Positions 21,442-34,418 of a stretch of DNA of 64,000 nucleotides are shown here, one piece after another (the stretch's first letter is position 1; every line of letters starts with the position of its first letter). Under the pieces are notes generated by a model. That model searched no databases. It was not told the DNA's origin and saw only the letters and a program-made list of their open reading frames with translations. A program made the translations under genes and the position numbers. This DNA is from Arenicola marina (taxonomy: Eukaryota; Annelida; Polychaeta; Arenicolidae): positions 23,311,639 through 23,375,638 of the forward strand of contig OZ025263.1 in the NCBI GenBank assembly GCA_964019135.1, given 5' to 3'.

Positions 21442-23214
21442 ATGACCGTGGGATGTTGCGGTAGGAACAACATGACACTTAATTGTTTTAGGGGTGCCCA
21501 AGGGGAGAGTCTTTCCGCTGAATCCAGGGCAGCGGTGCGCCAGGTGAGGAGGGCCGTGCGGGGACTGAGGGGTGAGGCCAGGAGGGAGAAAATGGAGGCG
21601 ATGCTGACCCAGGCCGTTGATACCGGGGACTGTACCATGGCCGGGTGTATCATCGCGCGGAGTACGTTCACCAGCCACCCTACTTCTCCCTCCTCCCCCT
21701 CCAAGCCCTCCTCCTCATCCTCATCCGCATCATCATCCTCCGCATCATCATCCTCCGCATCATCATCATCATCATCTCGTGTTCGGTTCGTCCTTCACGA
21801 GGACGTTGGCCTAGCGTTGTTGCACAGGGCGCTGAGGAAGGACGACTGGGAGATGTGTGATCTGTTTTTCACCCACGGGTTGAATATCCCAGGCGGCTGC
21901 TGCACCGCGCCAGCGAACGACGTTTGCGCCGTTGACATCGCCGCTGAGGATGATAGCGTCGCCCGCTTGAAGTATGTCTTACGCTGGTGGCCGACAGGCA
22001 ACTCGTGGAAAACCGGAAACAGAGGCACGGTGCTCCATCTGATGGCTCGGCATAATGCTTGCGAATGCGTGAAATATCTGCTTGAGGATCTCCATCCGCC
22101 GTTAGATGTGAATTCAGCGGATAACGAGGGGCTGACAGCTCTGCACGTCGCGGTGAAGCACGGCCTATCGCTGACGGCCCTCTTACTGAGGTACGGCGCG
22201 CGTCCTGATGTCCAGAACCACCGCCGCGCGACGCCACTGCATGTCCTGTTGTGGTGTCACGGGCGCGAGGACTTCATTCCGACGATGCGAGCTCTGTGCG
22301 AGGCCGGAGCTATTATGTGGCCGACAACCCCGGGAATGAAATCCTTCATTGATGGTTTACTGATGCATGCTTTCGGGCTGATCGCCGACCAGGACGTGTC
22401 GAGGACTGAGGCAGAAGATAGAGAGAGGCTCCATAATCTCGGCAAAGCGGCGGACGTGGTATTCCAAGCCGGTGTCCTGCCCGACCCGGGTCTATGCAAG
22501 TTTTTTGCATCTGACAGGCGTCGATGCCTCAGCAATTGGGCCGCCAAGTGCTATGCCGCCATTTTCATGGCCAACCTGTCATTAGCGACGGGACACGTCC
22601 CGGGCCATCGGTTCCTCGTCACCATCCCGCCGAGGCTAGAAGCCATTAGACACGTCGTGGAGGCCGCGCTGCGATGGTGCCATCTGGCGGACAAAACTGA
22701 AGATGTACTGACTGAGTGCTTCGGGACACGTGATGACGTCGTTGACGTCCTGCTGACGGCGGCCGCTAAGATCCACGCCAGAGCCGGTCGTCTCCTGGAG
22801 CTGGCCGCTGTCATGAGCCAAATTCTGGACCTCTTCACGACACTCATCAGACATTGCCGGCCTGTGAACCCTCCTCAGGTCAAGCCGCTAGTCCAGATAC
22901 TGGACGTCGATACTGCCGCGTACCTGCCCTTCCTGGATGCCTACTTGGACGCTCTGTCGGTGGCGGAGCAGCGGACGGCTCTCGACGCGTGCTTGGCCCT
23001 GCGTAGGGATACACCTGGGGATGACGACGGCGATGTGGCACAGGTGCTACGTCACATTTACCTTGCGACCTTCACCTTGAAGTATATGGCGGGGTGCGCC
23101 ATCACGCGGTCTCTGGGAGGGCGTGACCGCAGCAGGGTGGACATGCTCCCGTTGCCTACGCAGCTGCGGGGGTACCTATGGCCGAGATCCACTGTGTTCA
23201 CTCCATCATGCTGA
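21442..23214 (+). CDS. Ankyrin-repeat and SOCS-box (ASB-like) protein
   Basis: A 590-residue uninterrupted frame. The start chosen is the first ATG after the in-frame TGA at 21427. Residues 82-112 are a Ser-rich linker made by a near-15-bp repeat. Ankyrin repeats follow at about 116-150, 163-190, 195-225, 230-260 and 263-292, with clear TVLHLMARHN, GLTALHVAVKHG and ATPLHVLL signatures. Residues 300-540 are helical with no recognised domain. The C-terminus is a SOCS box: a BC-box-like TLKYMAGCAI at about 545-554 and a Cul-box LPLPTQLRGYL at 569-579. In ASB proteins the SOCS box recruits elongin B/C and cullin 5, and the ankyrin repeats choose the substrate for ubiquitination. The absence of introns is unusual for long vertebrate ASB genes and could mean a retrogene or simply a single-exon family member. 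GC content is higher than the surroundings. The specific orthologue is not identified. Confidence 0.82.
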   Translation: MTVGCCGRNNMTLNCFRGAQGESLSAESRAAVRQVRRAVRGLRGEARREKMEAMLTQAVDTGDCTMAGCIIARSTFTSHPTSPSSPSKPSSSSSSASSSSASSSSASSSSSSRVRFVLHEDVGLALLHRALRKDDWEMCDLFFTHGLNIPGGCCTAPANDVCAVDIAAEDDSVARLKYVLRWWPTGNSWKTGNRGTVLHLMARHNACECVKYLLEDLHPPLDVNSADNEGLTALHVAVKHGLSLTALLLRYGARPDVQNHRRATPLHVLLWCHGREDFIPTMRALCEAGAIMWPTTPGMKSFIDGLLMHAFGLIADQDVSRTEAEDRERLHNLGKAADVVFQAGVLPDPGLCKFFASDRRRCLSNWAAKCYAAIFMANLSLATGHVPGHRFLVTIPPRLEAIRHVVEAALRWCHLADKTEDVLTECFGTRDDVVDVLLTAAAKIHARAGRLLELAAVMSQILDLFTTLIRHCRPVNPPQVKPLVQILDVDTAAYLPFLDAYLDALSVAEQRTALDACLALRRDTPGDDDGDVAQVLRHIYLATFTLKYMAGCAITRSLGGRDRSRVDMLPLPTQLRGYLWPRSTVFTPSC

Positions 23215-25737
23215 CAGTGGATCGATAGTCCGAGTCTTTCTTCGCAAAGAGTAAGGGGTTACCACCGGGGACATGGCTCCACTCTCCCTTTCTTCTCCCA
23301 TTGACGCGATATGACCAAAAGTGGATTCAGCGTCCTGAATATACAACCAACCAACCAGCCTGACATTGCTCTGGCGTCGTATCGTGGTTCACAAGTTTAA
23401 ATTTCTCTACACTTGGGTGATCATCTTTGATTATTTTATCGTCTCATATTTTGGAAACTTAACCAGTATGGCATGATATAGCCTTAGAGGCGGAAAGCTC
23501 CGTTAAATCAAAACAAGTAATATTTTGGAAACTTTTTTGAAGGTAAGTGTATATTATTACGTAACTGCCGGTTGTTGCGTTTGTATATCCGGTGTATCTT
23601 CCATGTAAGATGGAGAATATTATGGTAAGTGGTATGCGTGAGTCGTGGGTGAACCATGTTCAAACGATGAAGACCGACCGTATTTCTAGCGGTCGCCTTG
23701 AGTCGCTGTGCATAACCTGCGCGTATGCTGGGAATGGATAATTTAATCTGGGGACGTTATGCCGAGTGTCAGTTCATGGCTTGAAATGGTGTTTTTCCCT
23801 CTTACGTACGGCGCTGCAAGGAAGCTGCTTGAAAAATGTTGTGTCTTTAAAGTAATAGTAATTCAAATATGCTTATAAGGTACTAGTAACGTTGCAGATG
23901 AAATACAAACCCCGTGAAATCAATGGGCAGCGAGAAGGTACTATCATTGGCGATGAAGGGATCAAAACAATAATTCAGTTAGACACTGCTAATGAGGAAA
24001 AGCTGCGTCAATGTCAGTATCACTTACTTCCGGTTCCAAGGGAATATCGGCCGAAGTCTACATTTTCCTTTTTTTGCCGCCGATCAGTATTAACCGACTG
24101 GCGACCATGTTAACATGAAAGGATCATGTTGGTGACGTCAGGACGTGACACACGGCAATGTCTAAATAGCCGAAAGCGAACGTTTACTGCCTCAACGCAG
24201 AGGTTGAATAGCTAGGCGGTAGATACATTAGTCAATAAGTTATTACTTTATCATTAGGGACACATGTAGACCAAATAACAATGCAAAGAACACTGCAAAA
24301 GCAAGATTAGAACAATGTAGTTTCTATTATTATTGATCAGGCGATGACTAACCATTTAGCCTAAAGATTACAGCCCTCGCATGTTCGGATATTTGACGCA
24401 TTTGTCAAGATAGAAAACCTCTTCATTGGCGGCTCGGCATAGGGTCTTCCCACTTCCAAGCGCTCTAGCGCCCAAACCAAGCGTGTTTCGTCAAATTGTA
24501 GGTGCTTGTCGGACATCTGGCTAAAAGATTTCATCGTTAGCACATGTTTATGAAGTCTTCAAACCTGGCCTCAATCCGTATGTTTATTAGGCGCCATAGT
24601 GTTCCGTTGCCTTGGAAACAAATTGGGGAAATTCCGATCGCCGTTTCTTTTCTTGTTATACATAAAACGACCTTTTGGAAGAATTGTGGCGATTTAGGTG
24701 CCAATCGATCTGGCCGTTTTTGCACAATAAGTTTACATTTCCCCCATTCTAATAGATAGGGACGCTTGACATGGGAATCCTCATAGAAAAATGTTTCGCA
24801 CTCTGGTGGGAAAAGTAAAAAAGAAAAATTAACTATTTTAACTAAGACACAACTTGGCAGTAAAATTAGACGTATTGTGACCCGAATCCGACCTCTTTAC
24901 TCCCAGTATTAATTGCATAGTGAATTTATATTGTATTGACACGTTTTATGGGTGATATCGACTCCCTTAATAAAACTTCTGAGGTTGAAGACCATTAAAA
25001 GTGGAAAAACGATATCCATCAATTTTTTGCCTACGGGCACAATCAAGTGACCCAAAATCAAGTTGTGTCACCTTGTGAGCGCACCATTATGATACCAGTC
25101 GCCTCCCTCTACGACCGATATTAAGCAAATCACACTTTTGTGATATTTCTTTACGGGATGACCTTTGTCTTTACCTATGACCTTGTCAGCTGAATACCTA
25201 GAACGCCCTGGAGGTCCGGCCAATCAATGTTACTATGAAGACGGCGATAGTTGCAGGCGTTTCGACAATAGAAATGATGGGCAAAATCAAAGCCCGACAC
25301 ACATTAACTAGACCAAGTTTTATAAGGAAAGCTCATTAACAAAGCTACTGGGTTTGAGAGATAGCTTACGGGTTAATGATCAAGGAACTTTTCCCACATC
25401 AACTAGTATCGCCCAATAATGATGGCTTGGGAGTCTCTTCTGATTCTCCGAAGGCAAGCACACCACACAGAATATCGCTGCCACAATGCAATGACAGGGG
25501 TGAATAGCGCAGGGTGGGTCCGTGTAGGGTTCTCTTGTAGCGGCAGCCGCCGGTGCGTCACCCAAACGCTACCATATGCCGCCTGTCAAAATGACCGATC
25601 GCGTAAAAATACTGCAGTCTACATAACAGTCGTATTTTCCATAATGCAGGCCGATGTGGTTGAATATCTTGCTGCATTTAAAGGGAGATATTGGACTGGT
25701 CGCTAGTGACGCGCCCGTCGGGAACAAAGCTCGCGGG
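23215..25737. other. Intergenic, no gene seen
   Basis: Downstream region of the ankyrin gene, then mixed AT-rich DNA. Short open frames lack recognisable content. Confidence 0.5.
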
Positions 25738-27745
25738 ACATGATACAAACCCCGTGTCTGATGGGACATGATACAAACCCCGAGTCTGATGTGACATGAT
25801 ACAAACCCCGTGTTAGATGGGACATGATACAAACCCCATGTCTGATTTGACATGATACGAACCCCGAGTCTGATGGGACATGGTACAAACCCCATGTCTG
25901 ATGGGACATGATACACCCCCCATGTCTGATGGGACATGATACAAACCCCATGTCTGATGGGACATGATACAAACCCCATGTATGATTGGACATGATACAA
26001 ACCCCGAGTCTGATGCGACATGAGACAAATCCCATGTTTGATGGGACATGTCACACACCCCGTGTCTGATGGGACAGGATACAAACCCCATGTCTGATGG
26101 GACATGATACAAACCCCATGTATGATTGAACATGATACAAACCCCGAATCTGATGCGACATGAGACAAATCCCATGTTTGATGGGACATGATACAAACCC
26201 CGAGTCTGATGCGACATGAGAAAAACCCCGTGTCTGATGGGACCTGATACAAACCCCATGTCTGATGGGACATGATACAAACCCCGAGTCTGATGGGACA
26301 TGATACAAACCCCATGGCTGATGGGATATGATACAAACCCCATGTCTGATGGGACATGATACAAACCCCATGTCTGATGGGACATGATACAATCCCCATG
26401 TCTGATGGGACATGATACAAACCTCATGTCTGATGTGACATGATACAAACCTCATGTCTGATGGGACATGATACAAACCCCATGTCTCATGTGCCATGTT
26501 ACAAACCCCATGTTTGATGGGACATGATACAAACCCCGAGTCTGATGCGACATGAGGCAAACCCCGTGTCTGATGGGACCTGATACGAACCCCATGTCTG
26601 ATTTGACATGATACGAACCCCGAGTCTGATGGGACATGGTACAAACCCCATGTCTGATGGGACATGATACACCCCCCATGTCTGATGGGACATGATACAA
26701 ACCCCATGTCTGATGGGACATGATACAAACCCCATGTATGATTGGACATGATACAAACCCCGAGTCTGATGCGACATGAGACAAATCCCATGTTTGATGG
26801 GACATGATACACACCCCGTGTCTGATGGGACAAGATACAAACTCCATGTCTGATGGGACATGATACAAACCCCATGTATGATTGAACATGATACAAACCC
26901 CGAATCTGATGCGACATGAGACAAACCCCATGTCTGATGGGACATGATACAAACTCCGTGTGTCATAGGACATGATAGAAACCCCATGGGACATGATACA
27001 AACCCCGTGTCTGATGGGACATGATACAAACCCCGTGTCCGATGGGATATGATACAAACCTCATGCCTGATAGGACATGATACAAACCCCATGTCAGATG
27101 GGACATGATAAAAACTCCATGACTGATGGGACATGATACAAACCACATGTCTGATGGGACATGATACAAACCCCGAGTCTGATGCGACATGAGACAAATC
27201 CCATGTCTGATGGGACATGATACAAACCCCATGTCTGATGGGACATGATACAAACCCCATGTCTGATGGGACATGATACAATCCCCATGTCTGACGGGAT
27301 ATGGTACAAACCACATGTCTGATGCGACGTGATACAAACGCCATGTGACATGATACAAACCCCATGTCTGATGGGACATGATCCAATCCCCATGTCTGAC
27401 GGGATATGGTACAAACCACACGTCTGATGCGACGTGATACAAACCCCGAGTCTGACGGGACATGGTACAAACGCCATGTGACATGATACAAACCCCATGT
27501 CTGATGGGACATGATACAATCCCCATGTCTGACGGGATATGGTACAAACCACATGTCTGATGCGACGTGATACAAACCACGTGCCTGATGGGACATGGTG
27601 CAAACCACATGTGGCATGATACAAACCCAATGTTTGATGGGACATGATACAAACCCCATGTCAGATGGGACTTTATACAAACCGCATGTCTGATGGGACA
27701 TGATACAAACCCCATTTCTGATGGGACATGATACAACCCCCCCCC
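25738..27745. repeat. 28-bp minisatellite array, about 70 copies
   Basis: Tandem copies of a 28-bp unit with the core gacatgatacaaacccc and a variable end (atgtctgatgg, gagtctgatgc, gtgtctgatgg). The copies abut without unique spacers. A 756-bp (27-unit) higher-order repeat is visible: variant units at 25841 and 25911 recur at 26597 and 26667. The unit has no stop triplet in any phase on the minus strand, which explains overlapping open frames of 200-420 codons there. These are not genes. A poly-C run follows at about 27737-27754. Confidence 0.97.
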
Positions 27746-27877
27746 CCCCCCCCCGGCACACACAAACACTTAGATCTATGTATTATGTTATTAACAATTT
27801 CATCAACATGTTCCGTAGTTCGGACCTCACAATCTATTAGCAGACTTATTTTTTAATAAATCCCCCCCCCCCGGTTT

Positions 27878-28060
27878 AGGTCTTTTGGGGACCAACAAAA
27901 ACCCGAACGAGGTGCGCATTACGCTGGTGCCTTGCTGCAGCGGCGTGACTGGCACTCATTGTAGTCAACGTTCGAGTGTTGGGAACCTTCCGGCTGCTCG
28001 GTTTGTGCGTGAAGAATCGAGTGGGTGTGACACTATTTTTTTTTTGCTTTGGTCCAGGCA
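27878..28060 (+). repeat. Dispersed repeat R, copy 1
   Basis: Shares with 29832-30010, in the same orientation, strings such as ccgacaaaaa/ccaacaaaaa, cgctggtgcct and cattgtagtcaacg. No coding content. Confidence 0.65.
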
Positions 28061-29039
28061 TTGCTAAGTATAAAATCATAATATAGTTAAAGATATGACA
28101 TTTATCTTTCCATAATGTACGTGGTCCGTTCCACGAGACTGTTGGAACCGTTGTATTTTGAAGCAAATTAGCGATGTTTACATTTCTGCGACAAACGGAA
28201 CTCCATTGTTCGCCTGGTCAGTCCATATAAGGAGCGTAGTTACGTAACCGTAGATACCGCGCGCAGAAATAGATTCATGATGATTATTACGTCATACGGC
28301 ATAGAAAACCCCGCGTAGCACGTTTAGATCGTCTGACACTGACAGTCACTGGTTTATTAACTGTCTGACCGCTCATATCTTACATAAATCTACTCGGATG
28401 GTTATAATTGTGATATGTACTTAACTTCATCGGTTAGTTGTGCATCCAAGGACAGCTTTAGCCGATTGCGTGTGTGAAGCGAGTGAAGGCAAACAACCGG
28501 AATGTATAGGCGTAACACGTACAGGCCGTTGGTGCTAGACATTGACGTAGAGCATAAGTGTCCATGTCTCATGGAGTCTCCATAAGATCCCGTAGTGACT
28601 GTACAGCCCTATGTTGCGCATGCGTGGTGGACCTTTCAGCCGACTGGCTTTTCCCCAAGGCCCTATTTCGAGCTACCGTTACATTATATTTTGATTTATG
28701 CCAGAGAACATTGTGCCTACGGATAGAACGTCTACAGGTGTGCTTCAGGTTTGACGTAATGCCAGATCTGTAGTAATGAACTGATTTTGATGCCAAGAGC
28801 AAAAGGAACAGTTTCATTTCAGCATGTGATGTGCTTGATCACCTGATATTGCTTCCCCACTACGTTAACTGGCTTTACCCTATAGTTGTATGACAAGCTG
28901 CGTGTGAAAATGCTTCAAGAAGACGAAGGGCTTGACAAGTGAACAGTGGCATTAACCATGATAGGAGCGGCATGAAATTTGATAGTTATCCCTTACATGT
29001 TAACACGTTACGTCTGTGTTTGTTCGTCCGATCGATGCC

Positions 29040-29091
<52 letters not shown>

Positions 29092-29831
29092 TCACAATTA
29101 CTTCAATAGGGTCCACGGTTAGGGAGAGTGTGGGACTGCGCTCTCCGAAACTCTGACGACGGAGATAGGAGTGAGGTCTCCGGAAAGCTTACAACAAACG
29201 GGGTTGGTGGTGCTGGGAGGGGTGGGGGGGGGGGTGGCCTAAGGTGTCCTAAGACCTTACGATAGGTGGGAGGGAGGGGGGGGGGGGCGGCGGGCGCTCA
29301 ACAAGTAAAGGGACGGGTGCACCTTAAATGAAGTACAATTTGCTTTAAGAACGGTTCTCCACGTTGAACATTTGGGGAGAATCGGGGGGGGGGGGAGGGG
29401 GGGGGGCGTGGGTCTGCGCTGCCCTGGATCCGTCACTGACACCGGTCGATTCCCGGTAGATGGCAGTGTGGGTCCATCCAATTATTGCCCCGGGTCATCA
29501 GACACAAGGGGTTACAGGGGTTAATATAGCTATACGTCCACCGCGTGCCCTGCGGGTAGGGGCAACATGTGTTGTAATTGTCTGCTGGGAAGTATAGAAG
29601 GCTTAGGCACCTGTCGGTGGAAAACTGTAAACCTGCAGCAGCTACCTTTTGTCCATATATACCTCATGACCTAATTCCTGCGTGTGTGATTTGGTATCCG
29701 CATTTCCCTAGCTGTGTTCATGCCATATGCCCCACAGCATATGCCACCTGCCACATACTGCATGCCACATGAGACTTATACGAGCCAATAACTCTTTCCA
29801 GTTCTCGCTGATTCAATTTGCATTTGCGGTG
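28061..29831. other. Intergenic; microsatellite and poly-G runs
   Basis: No gene seen. It contains the TA microsatellite described separately and G-rich runs at about 29222-29290 and 29383-29407. Confidence 0.5.
29044..29090. repeat. (TA)n microsatellite
   Basis: About 47 bases of pure TA dinucleotide. Confidence 0.97.
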
Positions 29832-30010
29832 CTTTCGGGACCGACAAAAAAGCTTCTAAAAGGATAAAAATCGCGCTGGTGCCTGGCTACAGCTGTGACG
29901 CGCATTCATTGTAGTCAACGCTTGAGGTCAGTGAACGGACTGGCTGCGCGGTTTATGCTGGAAGAATTTTTGTATGTGTGTGGGACAAACAGATCTTTGC
30001 GTTGCTCCAA
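29832..30010 (+). repeat. Dispersed repeat R, copy 2
   Basis: Second copy of the repeat at 27878-28060. It runs into repeat P at about 30055. Confidence 0.6.
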
Positions 30011-30054
30011 ACAATCATAAGGGGTGTGTGTTTGTGTGTGTGGGGGGGGGGGGG

Positions 30055-30310
30055 CAGCAAGGGGTGTCGTGTTCCCAAATCCCGAATTTCTTTATTACCA
30101 GGTCATGACGAATTAAATGGAGAACTCCCCGCATACACTGGAAGCGGCGGATACATGATATCAATTGGCGATTTCCCTAATCGCGGTTATTTATTATTCA
30201 ACTTCTGTTCACGATCAATGAAAAGCATTTATCTCGACTGTCGGCTAATATTTCATTCCCAGTTCACGAGAAATTATTTACCTCATTCCCAGCTCCGGTG
30301 AAATGAAAAC
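30055..30310 (+). repeat. Dispersed repeat P, copy 1
   Basis: Diverged copy of the segment also at about 33800-34040 and 36960-37230. Shared strings include gtcgtgttc, caggtcatga.gaatta, cccgcatac, ggctaat and ttcccagttca.gag.aattattt. A poly-G or poly-C run sits at its edge in each case. Confidence 0.7.
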
Positions 30311-30724
30311 CGAGAAACTCAAATACCCCTTGCCCCTCCCCCCCCCCCCCCCCCCTCATAACATGATACCATCAAGCTGAATATTTCAAGCTTGCCTTGG
30401 TCTGGTTCAATCAGTCCGCTGGAAACTTTATATTTGCTTCTCTCCCTCACTCCCACTATTGGTTCTCAGAATCAGGCGCAGTGAAACCGGGGGCGGTGGG
30501 GTGAGCGTAGGGTCGATTTAATGGCGGTCTAGGGGCGCCAGAGGGGTGCTGTAATCTTCGATCTTAAAATTGTGCAGCGATTCTCATTTGAGATCTCGAA
30601 AGTAAAGTGCAATTCGTGCCATTTTTATTAAAAGTTATTTGGTGAAATTATGGGGAGGGGCGTGGCGGAGACAGAGGCAGTGGCAGTCGTCGCAACACAC
30701 CTCCATCCTTTAAAGCAGCTGACG

Positions 30725-30865
30725 TACATGCACCATCTTAGATTTTTTACATTTTAAAATCATGACTCAGGAATCCGCGCCGGTGAACAAATTTGCTTCT
30801 CTCCGGATAGCTCACGGGTTTTCAGGATTTAAATTCAAGACAGAATATACTTATTGGTCATATAA
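30725..30865 (-). repeat. Dispersed repeat Q, inverted copy
   Basis: The reverse complement resembles 37465-37785 (ctatccggagagaagca, attctgtcttgaattt, and near the other end aatctaagatgg.gcatgta). The middle of the longer copy is missing here. Confidence 0.65.
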
Positions 30866-31520
30866 ACATTACAGACCATATTGCTTTCATTGTAGGTCAT
30901 GGTTATCATGGTGAGGTTGTGTGTCATATTGTTGCGTTACCAACAGGGAGCGGATGAGATTATAGAGCGTTATGTTGTTATTATAGATAAACTGTTATCT
31001 GTTGGCTGTAAGCAAAATATACCCGATGCTAATCGGTGCATTGAGAAAGCTGTTTGAGGTTTAAATTTTATTTATTGACTCTACACCATAACTTAATGAA
31101 AACAGTCCGTGCCACATGCATAAAACATGTAGATTTTTGTGACTTTTATTGCTCCTTTGTAAAGCTCACCACTTTCATCGGTTTTTGGATATGTTATCAA
31201 ATCTGGCAATGTTTTCATGTTGCCAGGAGAATAAAACACTGTAACAATATAAGGCCTTAGTAGTTTCTGTTCTTGAGGAGAGTATTATGTCATTGTATTT
31301 CATTATATATTATTATGAGTGGCGTTGAGGCGGTTATTACCTGGACTGCTTCAGGCCAGGGTTTGGGATGAATAAGCTGCCACCGCCAATTTCTTTGGTT
31401 TTATTTTTGGCCCTTCGGGGTGAGCCAGGTGCCCCGAAGCGCGTCATCCGGTGTCGCCACCTAGCGACCGTTGTGTGAGTTATTGAGGTCCGTTATCTCG
31501 TCCTGAAGGCCTAACCCCGA
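30866..31520. other. Intergenic; one 8-bp hairpin
   Basis: No gene seen. CTTCGGGG at 31413-31420 pairs with CCCCGAAG at 31432-31439 across an 11-base loop. Confidence 0.45.
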
Positions 31521-34418
31521 GGAAGTTTTCGATGAATGCAAATAGCCACTCAGTTATCGCTGTCGATGGAGACTTGTGAGGTTTCCTGGCTTGGAACCTT
31601 GGTCTGTCTTGTTGTTTTCGCCGAGAGATGCGGCAATGCAATTGGTTTTGGATCGGTTCCCGACCGGCCTCTGTAGGTCTAATGAAGTTATCTCTGTCCG
31701 TAGAATAAATGGCCCATATCAAAACCCGGGGGAAGATGGGTTATGCGGAGGTGGAGGGGGGGTGGGGTCAGGTAAGGGGTTGGGGGTAAAGGATGGCGGG
31801 GGGCTGGTGTGTGGCGGTTGAGAGTAAGGAGGTGGCAGAGGGAGGAGATGGGGTGGAGGGGGTGGGGGTGTGAATGGGGACGAGGTGGTGGTCACTAGGG
31901 AATTTGGGATATGCGGCCGACCCGTAGATGTGGTAGATGTGGCCCAGTCATCTCACGGGAGTCGACCCTGCATGTTTGTTTGGGTGACACCCCCCGACCG
32001 GGGGCGAATCAAAAGAGGAACAGGCAATACGGGGCGAGGGTGGATCGGGATGGGCAGGGGAGGGGTGGTGGCAAGAGGGATGTGGGGGCGGCGAGAGGGA
32101 TGTGGGAGTGGCGTGGATTGGGATAAGCGGGGGGTGAGGGTGGTTTGGGAGAGTATGGAAATGTGGAGTGGGTAATTGGGAGGGGGTGGGTCAGGGTGGT
32201 GGTGTTTTGGGGGAGGGAGGTGAGGGTGGTTTGGGAGAGGATGAAAAGGTGGGGGTGGGTCAGTGGCTGGGGTTGTCGGGAGAAGGAGGTGCGGGAGACG
32301 GGGGTGACATGGAAGGAGGGGGAAGGTTGGGAGGTAGGAGGTGGGGTGGCGCTTGGTATTGCCATTCGTAGGTGGATCTGAGGATGGGGGTGGATGAGGG
32401 GAGGTGGTGCGAGGGGGTGGTTGGAGAGGTGGGGTGGGTGAGTGAGAGCGGAGGTGGAGTGAGAGAGCGGAGGGTGATGAGAGCGAGAGTGGAGCGGGTG
32501 GTTTGATTGAGAGTCGAAGGTTGAGTGGGGATGGCGTGGAGGGGCAAAGCTTTAGGATATGGAGCGGGGTGGTTGGCTTAGAGTCGGGAGGTGGGGGGTG
32601 GCGCTTGGCGGTGGATTTGGGTGGCATAGGTTTTCAGAGATCGGGCTTCAGTTAAGTTACACTGTCCTTGATCCGAAGCTGACTGATCTGTTTCTAAGTG
32701 TTATTATGTAGTGGGTAACACGAGCCCTCTTCTGCAGGTACATATGTGGCTCCGCTATGACACCGATCCGGAAACAGCTGTATGCTGGCTGACTAGTGCC
32801 AGTATCCAAGCACGAAATGCACTCGCTAGTCTACAGTCGTGCTAAGAAGCTCTAATATCTAGTCAGTCGTGCGAGAACCAATTCAGTGTAGCCTGAAGTC
32901 CCAGAATGGTTTCTTCAACTGGGTCGGATGTAGATGGCGGAATAATAATAAAACCATCTGTATATATCGAGAGGAATCTATATATATATGAGAAGAACAC
33001 TAATATGGTGTAAAAAATGTCCGGTGAGCTCGCGTACCCAATGTCGCAACGATAGAAACACACACTATGTACTTAGGTATAGTACGTATTCAGACTAAGC
33101 AAACGGTTCTATTTGATGACACTCTGGGTAGACAATATGCTACTATCTTCTCTATGTATATAGGCGTGGTAGGGCGTAATTCGATTCAATTCAATTTATT
33201 TCTCATTCCAACGGATAACAGTAAAATTACATACGAAAAGAACGGTCGTTGAAGGAGGAAGAGAAAGCCCCACGCCTCCGCCTCCTCCCCGTAAAGACAA
33301 CCCCAGAAACGGATAGACGTGGGCTATCAGCACGGAGATTGAGGTGCCTCTGCGAATGTGGGGCTAAGGGGCTGGGGGACCGGATCTGTCTGAGCGAGGA
33401 TATGCCCCCTCCCCCTGTCTCACGCGACGTGGAAACCCCCGCCGTTTGCCATTTTTTCTTCAAAACACTGTATCTGACATTGATGTGTACTGCGTACTTT
33501 GCAGCTAACATAACAGGGCTGGTTAATTAAATTAATCGGAAATTAAATCTCTGCCCGCCATTGCCGGGATTACGTGAAGGATGCTGAACGAGTGATCCTA
33601 CAGTTTCTACCTCATCCATATTATTGCCCACACGAAATAGATTATATCCCTATCCTGTAAGCTTGATCCTTTCATAAAGCTTGAGCGATAATAGAGATAA
33701 GATAAAAGATTGCAGGATCGCCAGAACGTGTCTGTTTATTAGCTGGTAGCTGTGAAAGGAATAATGAAAAATTAATGCGTGAACTAGGGGAGTGGGGGGG
33801 GGGGGAGGAGTCGTGTTCTCAGCTCGCAAAGAAATTTCTTGATTCTCAGGTCATGAAGAATTAAAAAAGAGAACCTCCCGCATACAGAAGAAGAAGAACC
33901 GATTAACGGTTATATAATATTAAAATTTAGTTCACGAATAATGAAAATCCTTGATCACAAGGGTCGGCTAATACCCCATTCCCAGTTCATGAGTAATTAT
34001 TTCCGTCCTTCTCAGTTCACGGCGAAATGACAGGCCCACCCCATGTTGCATGATGTAAAGCGGAACAATCGGCGACATCGCCCGAGTACGCATCTTCATA
34101 CGTCCTGTTTGGGTTTAGTTGGCATGAATCCATTGCCGTAAAACGATGGCTTGAGAACAATCGCATACCCACACTCATCTAAACTAACATTGTGCTTGAA
34201 TATAAAATACACTGTGTGAAATTTAAAGCAATATATTCCGTAATTTTGTGTATTACCAACCTCTTCCTCATGTCAAATAAGTATATTCTGTCTTGAATTT
34301 GAATCCTGAAAGCCTGTGGGCTATCCGGAGAGAAGCATTTTGGTCAACGGAGCAGAAGTTGGTGGCCGGCTTTATATCCCTGCGCGCCTGTTCGCAGTTC
34401 GCTATTTTGTGTGTGATG
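31521..34418 (+). repeat. Large near-tandem duplicate, copy A
   Basis: About 2.9 kb that recurs at 34619-37607 from its first base (ggaagttttcgatgaatgc) to its last (ttgtgtgtgatg). It includes a G-rich stretch (31740-32600) whose antisense gives Pro/Ser/Thr-rich open frames of no meaning, and copies of repeats P and Q at its right end. Differences from copy B are mainly one-base and few-base indels, many in homopolymers. Confidence 0.95.

Noticed and set aside
25738..27745. CRISPR array
   Set aside because: A 28-bp period resembles CRISPR repeats, but units abut with no unique spacers, and the genome is eukaryotic.
25569..27769. Several long antisense frames with GFVSCPIRHGVCIMSHQT-like repeats
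   Set aside because: All are phase variants of the 28-bp minisatellite.
31953..32627. A 224-codon Pro-rich frame, and similar ones at 34989-35630 and 50261-50905
   Set aside because: Composition artefacts of G-rich plus-strand tracts. The duplicated copy does not preserve the frame because of indels.
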